Shown here piece by piece: positions 58,470 to 64,000 of a stretch of 64,000 nt of DNA. The notes under the pieces are model-generated. The model was not told the origin of the DNA. It ran no database searches and worked only from the letters and a program-made list of their open reading frames with translations. The translations under genes and the position numbers were made by a program. This DNA is from Paulinella micropora (Eukaryota > Cercozoa > Imbricatea > Euglyphida): contig BJOX01000065.1 in assembly GCA_009731375.1 (NCBI GenBank), positions 883,559 through 947,558 of the forward strand, in the 5' to 3' direction. Position 1 is the stretch's first letter. Each line of letters opens with the position of its first letter.

Positions 58470-59454
58470 TTACAGGAAGTTTTCTTTGGCCTGCGCGACT
58501 AGGAGAAGCTGGCGTAACAGTAAGCTTAAGCGCTCGAAATTCTCTAGACTCTTGAGCTCCCGTTGTCGTGCCAGCAGAGGAGCTTCGAAGCCGGGGCGCT
58601 GCCGGCCCCCCCCCGGCTCCCGAGATCTAGTTCAAGACATTATTTTAAAGAAACAAGCTTGCTTAGCGTCGCCCGCCAACCCCCGACAGAGTCAAACACA
58701 GTCTGCACTTGCTTTTTAGCTAAAAGAACTCTTCTAGTCCAAGCGCTCCCTCCCCGGGGCTTGTAGCTCGTCCACGCCTGGTTCCTCCGGCTCGGAATCA
58801 TTTTCCTCCGCCTCGATAAACTCAAAGCCTTCTAACACAGCTAGGAACTCTTTGGCCAGCTCTCGGGGGTCGCCATCCAGGCCACGCTGGTAATCCAGAG
58901 GCCCGGACACTCGTTGCTGCAGATCGAAGAGGTCGTACTCCCGAGCCAGCCACGTTACGTCCAGGTGCCGGAAGTACCGTCGTTCACAGCTGGGCGCGGG
59001 ATCGAGCCCGAAGTCACAGCGACGCCTGCCAGGGGGTGGGTCCGCGGCCAGGTGTGGCAACACAGACTCGTGCGGGCGGCGGGGTGGACGCAGACGGAGC
59101 CCCCAGAGCCAGCAGCTAGAGGCGCCCGTCGGACGCACGCCCCAGTTCGGTGGCCCGGGGCGATAGCTCGTCGCGTGAGTCCATAACGGGACCGAAGAAG
59201 ACGGCTTGGCCGTCTACTTGGCACAGCAGCCGGGTGTAATCGCCGCTCTGCCGCTGTAGCTCTGCAATTTTCTCTGGCAAAAACACGCGGTGGCCCACCT
59301 GTACTGCGTCCAAAGTGACCACTCGCTGCGGGGCGGGCAGATCCTGCTGCCAGGGCAGGAAACTGCCCCCGCTCGGGAGCTCTACGCAGTGCGGATCAAC
59401 CCAGGCCTCCGTACCAAACAGCAGACGTACCTGGACCGAGCGGGCCCTTGGTTG
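58470..59454 (-). CDS. minus-strand coding segments, second copy
   Basis: Same three pieces as at 54575-55559, with the same stops; I saw no sequence difference. Confidence 0.4.
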
Positions 59455-60000
59455 CTACTGCCACCAGCGCCTAAAGTTGGGTGTGGGGCGCGGGACCTGG
59501 CGACGCATGCTTCGGCTGTGGGAGCCCTCACAGGGCTCCCACCTCTGCCTTCGCCAGAAGCCGTAGCTCTCTTGCGGCTGGCAGAACAGAAAAAGAAAGT
59601 CTGCGGAGGTGGTGCGGGCCACGTGCTGAAGCAGTGCTTGTGCAAAAGCACTGCCGATGCCCCGCCCCCGACGCGCCACGTCTACTTCGAAGATATCTAG
59701 GTGCCAGGCTACTGCATGGGTCAGAAGAGCGTATGCCAGCACAACACCAGGCTCGGACATGTCGTGGCCCGCTTCTACATACACCAGCAGCGAGTCCCGC
59801 GGTTCGCACAGTGCGCCCGCAATGAGGCTCCAGTTATTCCTGAAGCCTAAGCAGGTTTTGGTGTCAAAGGAGCGCTCCACCAGGTCGCGCAGCGCCGGCA
59901 GGTCGGCGGGAGAAGAGGCCCTGACCCGGCGCGCGAGCGTGCGCGGCCGCGCTGTGTCTGGCACAGGCTCTGCTCTTGGGCTCGCACGACCCTGTGCCAT
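59455..60000 (-). CDS. GNAT-family N-acetyltransferase, copy 2
   Basis: Same 181-codon frame as copy 1, with identical motif A. Lies 628 bases from the divergent 308-residue gene. The space between them contains GA and poly-G tracts and a 35-N gap (60124-60158). Confidence 0.75.
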   Translation of the reverse strand: MAQGRASPRAEPVPDTARPRTLARRVRASSPADLPALRDLVERSFDTKTCLGFRNNWSLIAGALCEPRDSLLVYVEAGHDMSEPGVVLAYALLTHAVAWHLDIFEVDVARRGRGIGSAFAQALLQHVARTTSADFLFLFCQPQESYGFWRRQRWEPCEGSHSRSMRRQVPRPTPNFRRWWQ

Positions 60001-60166
60001 ATGCTAGATGCTCGGGCTACACAGGTTGACCGCCAGGAGATTATTCTGAGCGAGACCCAAGACGGAGAAAGAGAGAGAGAGATAAGGAGAGAGAGAGAGC
60101 GAGAGCGGGCAGGGGGGGGGGGGNNNNNNNNNNNNNNNNNNNNNNNNNNNNNNNNNNNGGGAGAAA

Positions 60167-60207
<41 letters not shown>

Positions 60208-60628
60208 CGCGCGCGTCCCTGGCCCCACCCCCGTGCGCGTGCTCGCCCCGAGCAGTGCACCCCGCACGCAAGACCCCCTCCCTCAACCTCTCTCCTTCTC
60301 CCTCCCCCGGACCGTGCCCCCACGCCCCCCTCCCGGGCACGCCGGGAGGCTTTCCTCCACTCTCCCCCCCTTGGCCGTGCACCCACGCCCGGGCACGCCG
60401 GGAGGCTCCCCCCCCACCGGGGCCTGCCGTGCTACCTCCCTGCCCACCCCCCCTTCCGCACCCTCACCCTCACACACCCCACGGTAGTGGACCAGGCAGA
60501 CGCCACGCTTCTCGTCTCCTCTTCCGGCGGCCGATACCGTCCGAGGTGTGTGTGTGTGTCAGCGGGGAGCCTGGGGAGAAGAGGGGAAAACAAATCCCTC
60601 ACAGGCCACACTCAGCCAATATATATAT

Positions 60629-61555
60629 ATGGAGGCCGCACCATCTACCGCGCTTCCGCAAGACAGTACAGAGGAGCCCGCCCGCAAGAGACTGTGCACG
60701 GGACAGCGTCAGGAACTTCGGCTGGACCTGGCTCATGACAGGCACGGGGCCGACGGCTGGTTGCGGCTGGAGCTGAGAGACAGTGCGGTGCTGCGCGGCA
60801 GCGCCTTTGTGTTGGGCGCAGGGTGCTTGGAGGTCGCTCTGCCCAGCTCGGCAGGCGACAGTGCGGCGGAGGCCTACCGCGCAATCGAGACGGACGCCAA
60901 CGCACTGCGGGTCTGCGCGGACCTGTCGGCTATCCTAGCCCCGGGCCTGCGGATGGAACTGGTGCCGCGTGCTGATGAGCGCGACCAGGAGCTGGCGGCG
61001 CTGCGCTTCGAAACCTCTCGGCTGGCTAGTCGGGTGGAGGCCTTGGCCAGCGCCCTGGCTAGTGCCTCTGTGCCGCGCCGGTTGGTCGTCAAGGCGGCCG
61101 AGCTGGCCCGCTGGGGGCACAGCGGCACAGGGGTGGCCTGCCGCAGGGTGGGGCCGCTGTGCATGTTGGAGGGATACGTAGTCTTTGATAAAGACCGGCT
61201 GCGCTTCGAGGAGGTCAAGGACCTCCCGAAAGAGAATGATAACTACACGAGGATAGGAGCGTTTTGCACCCTGCTGGAGCTGCCTGTGGCGTGGCGCCCC
61301 GCGCGGCTCGTAACGTACCCCTTTCCGCCTGGAACCTTCTTTTCACTTTATGTCGATCACAGTGCAATACGACAGGAGAGTCTTGAATTAGGCACGGACG
61401 GGAGGGTTCGCTTGTGCGTCACATGCAACAACACTACATTCAAACAGCTAAGCTCTGGCAACCTCAAGCAACGGTCCGTTCGGGATGGAGACAATTACAC
61501 ATGGAAAATGCCCCTCGCGCTTGACCTCGGTGTGTTGCGCTGGTTCGTGGCCTAA
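60629..61555 (+). CDS. unknown 308-residue protein with central coiled coil, complete copy
   Basis: Starts at the ATG directly after the TATA-like run and ends TAA at 61553-61555. Layout: a short Pro/Thr/Glu lead with a KRL basic patch; residues 25-115 with beta-rich segments (WLRLELRDSAVLRGSAFVLG); a Leu/Ala/Arg heptad helix about 118-155 (ELAALRFETSRLASRVEALA); then a C-terminal domain of about 150 residues rich in aromatic and beta residues (FCTLLELPVAWRPARLVTYP, PPGTFFSLYVDHSA). Helix followed by a compact C-terminal beta domain is reminiscent of trimeric fibre or spike proteins, which is speculation. I recognise no family. It is divergent from the GNAT gene. Confidence 0.6.
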   Translation: MEAAPSTALPQDSTEEPARKRLCTGQRQELRLDLAHDRHGADGWLRLELRDSAVLRGSAFVLGAGCLEVALPSSAGDSAAEAYRAIETDANALRVCADLSAILAPGLRMELVPRADERDQELAALRFETSRLASRVEALASALASASVPRRLVVKAAELARWGHSGTGVACRRVGPLCMLEGYVVFDKDRLRFEEVKDLPKENDNYTRIGAFCTLLELPVAWRPARLVTYPFPPGTFFSLYVDHSAIRQESLELGTDGRVRLCVTCNNTTFKQLSSGNLKQRSVRDGDNYTWKMPLALDLGVLRWFVA

Positions 61556-61697
61556 AAAAGGTCTGCTCGTAGCAGCAGTTATTAAGAAAACAGTCTTGAA
61601 TACTTTGTTCAATCATTTTTGAATGTCGAGACAGTCATTCACAAAAAGAATCGAACTAGAAATTCAGGCGAGTTGTGTCTGAAGCGCCGTACGTGGT
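61556..61697. other. convergent intergenic space with a 21-bp direct repeat at its edge
   Basis: Between two convergent genes. A small stem CTGCTCGTAGCAG lies at about 61562. Two copies of CCAAAATAAACGATCTGGCG lie at 61711-61753, partly inside the minus-strand gene end. Confidence 0.5.
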
Positions 61698-62727
61698 TCA
61701 CATAAAAAGCACCAAAATAAACGATCTGGCGCCAAAATAAACGATCTGGCGCCGCCCCCAATGCACCAGCCGACAGAAGTCGGGGGCCACAATTCTGCCG
61801 GCGTCGGTGCCGGCGCTCTTTTGCGCGCAGAGCTTGTCTGTGAGGGCTTGCAGGTGTGTGTTGGCCTGTTTGAGCCGCTCAATTCCTAGTCGCAGAGCCG
61901 CCAGCTCCGGCCTTCCTTCTTCCTCGTGTCGTAACTCAGCCTTGCGCGCCCGCTGTGTCAGCTGCTCGCACTTGCTCACGGTCTCGCACTTGCTGCGCTC
62001 CGCCGCCAGCAGTGCCGCCTGCAGCCGGACACAGTCTAGCGCGGCCCGATTCTTCAGTTCGTTCGCCGCGCCGGCCTTGCCCCGAGCTAACCGCGCCGCT
62101 TCTTCGCGCAGTTTTGCCGCGCTGGCCTGCAGCTGCGCGAGCTCTGGTTGCCAACGCAGCTCCTGCCCCACGAGCCTAAGATTGGAGTCCACCTCCTGCT
62201 GCAACCGCAAGCGCAGCGCCTCGTTCTTTTGGCTCAGCTCAAGGGCCGAGGCAGAGCTTGCTTGTAGGCGTACGTTTTCTGCCACCAGAATCTCGTTCCG
62301 CTGCTGTAGGTCCCCGGCCACCGCCGAGCAGTCCGACAGCTCCCGCGCAAGCTCCTCGAGCTTGGCCTCCAGGGCGGACTTGGCAACGGACAGCGCCTCC
62401 CGGTCTGCGCTCTGTTGAGTTAGGCGCTGGACCTGCGGAGCTAGTCGCGAATTGGCTGCCAGCAGCTCTGCCTGCCTTGTCCTGAGCGCTGCGTTTTCCT
62501 GGCGCAGAGCCTCGCAAGCCCGAGCGATTGAGCGCCGCTCCTGCTCCCAACCCCAAGTCTTGGCTGCCGAGTGCCACCGTTCTGCGCAGCTGGGTGCTGG
62601 CCGTCAGGTTCTGATGAACAAACGCGTTGGCCCGCTGCAAGTCAGGCACGGGACATTGTTTGTCTGCTTGACGAAGCAGTTGCTGCTGCTGTTTCTTTGC
62701 CATCGTTACCTTTTTTCTACCAAACAA
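61698..62727 (-). CDS. coiled-coil protein, one frame break
   Basis: Starts at ATG 62727 or, in better context (ACGATGG), at 62703 (MAKKQQQQLLRQADKQ). Near 62557, in a GGGGTTGGG run, the frame must shift by one base to continue as WEQERRSIARACEALRQENA. From there to about 61800 it is almost pure heptad helix, rich in Leu, Ala, Glu, Gln and Arg (ALELSQKNEALRLRLQQEVD, LAALRLGIERLKQANTHLQA). The end is short and hydrophobic. Likely a structural or scaffolding protein of about 340 residues; no family assigned. The single break in a G run suggests sequence error. Divergent from the Bro-like gene. Confidence 0.6.
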
Positions 62728-62752
62728 AGGAAATTAGAAAGGGGGCTGCGCG

Positions 62753-62802
62753 AGACCTGGCGACGCATGCTCAGGCTGTGTGAGCCCTCACAGGGCTCCC
62801 AC
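62753..62802. repeat. second-locus copy of the 50-bp hairpin element
   Basis: Carries GACCTGGCGACGCATGC then GTGTGAGCCCTCACAGGGCTCCCAC, with one mismatch in the stem compared with 55598-55650. It lies in the divergent promoter space here, but near a gene end there. Confidence 0.8.
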
Positions 62803-63012
62803 TCCCCCCCCGTCGCGCCGCCCTCCCTTCCTTCCCCTCTCCTGTTCCTCGCCTCTCTACTCTCCCCCTGCTGTCCCGGGGAAACGGCGGCGAGCGTGCG
62901 CCAGGTGGGGGGAAAGGGGCCTGCTTCACGCCGCCGCCCTCCCTCACCCCCACTCCTCCCGCCGCCCGCGTGCGTGCAGCCGCCCCACAACCCCGCGCAC
63001 GGCGTGGTACCG

Positions 63013-63843
63013 ATGCAGAACCGGCTGCGTGAGCTGTCTGCCAAGATAAGAACCCGCGCCCAGCGGCAGCTGTATCCTATCGAGCCAGTGGTGGCAGAGC
63101 CGTCGTGTTCCGACAGCGAGACAGAGGACAGCGAGACAGAGGACAGCGAGACAGAGGACAGCGAGACAGAGGACATCGAAACAGAACAAAGTGAGTTCGA
63201 AGAGCAGATTTCCATTGGTAAGTCGCCATACGATGGGATGGTGTTGAGCGCTATCCATAGCGCGATACAAAACAAACCATTGATTATGGGCTTGAGCGAA
63301 GGAGCTTTGAAAACAGCTGTCACACGCCAACAGGACGGTTTCTTTGCGATTGCCGACGTCATCGCCTTCTTGAAGAGCTCTTCAGCCAAGGCTGCTAGAA
63401 AGGACTATGATCGACTGAAGAACAAGTTAAAACATCAGAGAGCAGGACTCATTCCGCGCAAGATTGCCTTTCCGCGTTCGAATAGGCAAAGGGGGGCTGA
63501 AATAGATTGCTACAGGTTTTGTGATTTGCTGAAGATCCTGCCTCTGGTCCCTGGCTCCACAGGCAAAACGATTCAATGGGAACAAGCAGACTTGCTGGCT
63601 CGGGTTGCAGTGCAGAGAACCATAGCAGAGCCTGTGACTGCCCCCTCTCCAGAGGACTGCCCCCCTGCCAGCACACTCAAAAGCTGCATTCCTGCACCGG
63701 AAGCAGGCAAAAACCCCCCTGCGGCAGCCTCTGGCTTACCCGCGCATAAGCAGACTCCTGCCTCCTTCGCCGCCGCGCACGATGTAAACGTGAAGAGGGA
63801 CATGGAAAGACTGTTGGAAGGAATTGAACGACAAAAAGATTGA
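63013..63843 (+). CDS. possible Bro-N/MSV199-type DNA-binding protein
   Basis: The start at ATG 63013 (CCGATGC) was chosen because the upstream open frame is low-complexity. 276 residues. An acidic repeat of four DSETE units lies at about 36-58. Then comes a compact domain (70-200): GALKTAVTRQQDGFFAIADV, an AFLKSS..KDYDRLKNKL helix pair, and DCYRFCDLLKILPLVPG followed by an Ala/Leu/Arg helix. The 'DV..FL..K..YDRLK' and 'LL..LP..PG' pattern is what I associate with Bro-N/MSV199-like proteins of large DNA viruses and their relatives in protists. The match is moderate. A Pro/Ala linker and a charged C-terminal helix finish the protein. It would bind DNA and act in gene regulation. Confidence 0.45.
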   Translation: MQNRLRELSAKIRTRAQRQLYPIEPVVAEPSCSDSETEDSETEDSETEDSETEDIETEQSEFEEQISIGKSPYDGMVLSAIHSAIQNKPLIMGLSEGALKTAVTRQQDGFFAIADVIAFLKSSSAKAARKDYDRLKNKLKHQRAGLIPRKIAFPRSNRQRGAEIDCYRFCDLLKILPLVPGSTGKTIQWEQADLLARVAVQRTIAEPVTAPSPEDCPPASTLKSCIPAPEAGKNPPAAASGLPAHKQTPASFAAAHDVNVKRDMERLLEGIERQKD

Positions 63844-63874
63844 TACTTCTGTGCCTTTGATGTAATCGCAAGAT

Positions 63875-63904
63875 TTCTGGCCTGTTCACTCAAGCAGGCC
63901 AGAA
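63875..63904 (+). terminator. 10-bp hairpin 31 bases after the stop codon
   Basis: TTCTGGCCTG / CAGGCCAGAA around a 10-base loop, perfect. There is no T run, so it is not a bacterial terminator. Some giant viruses mark transcript 3' ends with such hairpins; alternatively it is chance. Confidence 0.45.
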
Positions 63905-64000
63905 ACTGCTACACACGCCTCGAACACCGGTTGTCTGAACACGGCATACTGTCTCGTTCAGTCAAACTGAAGTTCAAACGGAAAGATGGAAAGAATGGGA
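63905..64000. other. no gene seen to the window end
   Basis: Too short to judge; no recognisable signal. Confidence 0.5.

Larger units (their letters stand above)
53788..61464. repeat. 3.9-kb tandem duplication (53788-57483 and 57683-61464)
   Basis: The two units are collinear at an offset of 3895, rising to 3981 after an 86-base difference in a poly-G/N stretch at 60116-60207. I saw no other difference in the parts compared. Unit 1 ends and unit 2 starts at a 199-N gap. Such identity suggests a very recent duplication or two haplotypes placed in series. Confidence 0.9.

Overview
The window is nuclear DNA of a eukaryote, most likely a protist or alga. I cannot place it more closely. The grounds are GT-AG spliced genes, AATAAA signals, Ty3/gypsy and Ty1/copia LTR elements, a tRNA-like SINE, interstitial CCCTAA repeats and very heavy microsatellite load. 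The sequence is a scaffold. Fixed 10-N joins lie near 586, 1813, 5289, 12851, 22786, 50028 and 50320, with larger gaps at 47880-48430, 57484-57682 and 60124-60158. Several genes carry one-base frame breaks in homopolymers, so raw-sequence error is likely in places.

Layout. (1) 1-2160 is AT-rich and virus- or plasmid-like. On the minus strand it has the C-terminus of a tyrosine recombinase resembling telomere resolvases (protelomerases) and a helicase of the herpesvirus origin-binding type. A near-perfect 267-base foldback (two 117-base arms) follows immediately. This is the most exciting part: together they look like one end of a linear, hairpin-ended replicon. (2) 2.2-10.3 kb holds small multi-exon genes of unknown function, a methyltransferase-like gene and a possible SET-like fragment. 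Two genes share a paralogous 65-base first exon and first intron. (3) 10.7-13.7 kb is subtelomere-like repeats and simple repeats. (4) 13.7-20.2 kb is a 13-exon type-I-membrane arylsulfatase. Its exons sum to a clean 657-codon frame, and its introns are largely tetranucleotide arrays that include the splice signals. (5) 20.2-23.2 kb is repeats and a foldback element. (6) 23.25-33.87 kb is a complete, young Ty3/gypsy element with 4-bp target duplication; gag and pol are in one frame, separated by a single UGA. (7) 33.9-40.3 kb holds broken Ty1/copia-like remnants on both strands. (8) 40.4-47.2 kb is a 5'-truncated inverted second gypsy copy carrying a SINE. (9) 47.2-64 kb is GC-rich and gene-dense. 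It has a large P-loop ATPase, several unknown proteins, a GNAT acetyltransferase, a coiled-coil protein and a possible Bro/MSV199-type protein. About 3.9 kb of it is present twice.

How the parts relate. The left-end recombinase and helicase would be replication and telomere-resolution functions of one element. The right-hand cluster has dense, tightly packed genes on both strands, a P-loop ATPase and a Bro-like protein. It could be an integrated large DNA virus or a host locus; the sequence alone does not decide. The two gypsy copies differ at about 11 residues in about 1800, so the family was active recently. One copy cut into the GC-rich cluster, leaving a gene tail with an SV40-like nuclear localisation motif at its edge.
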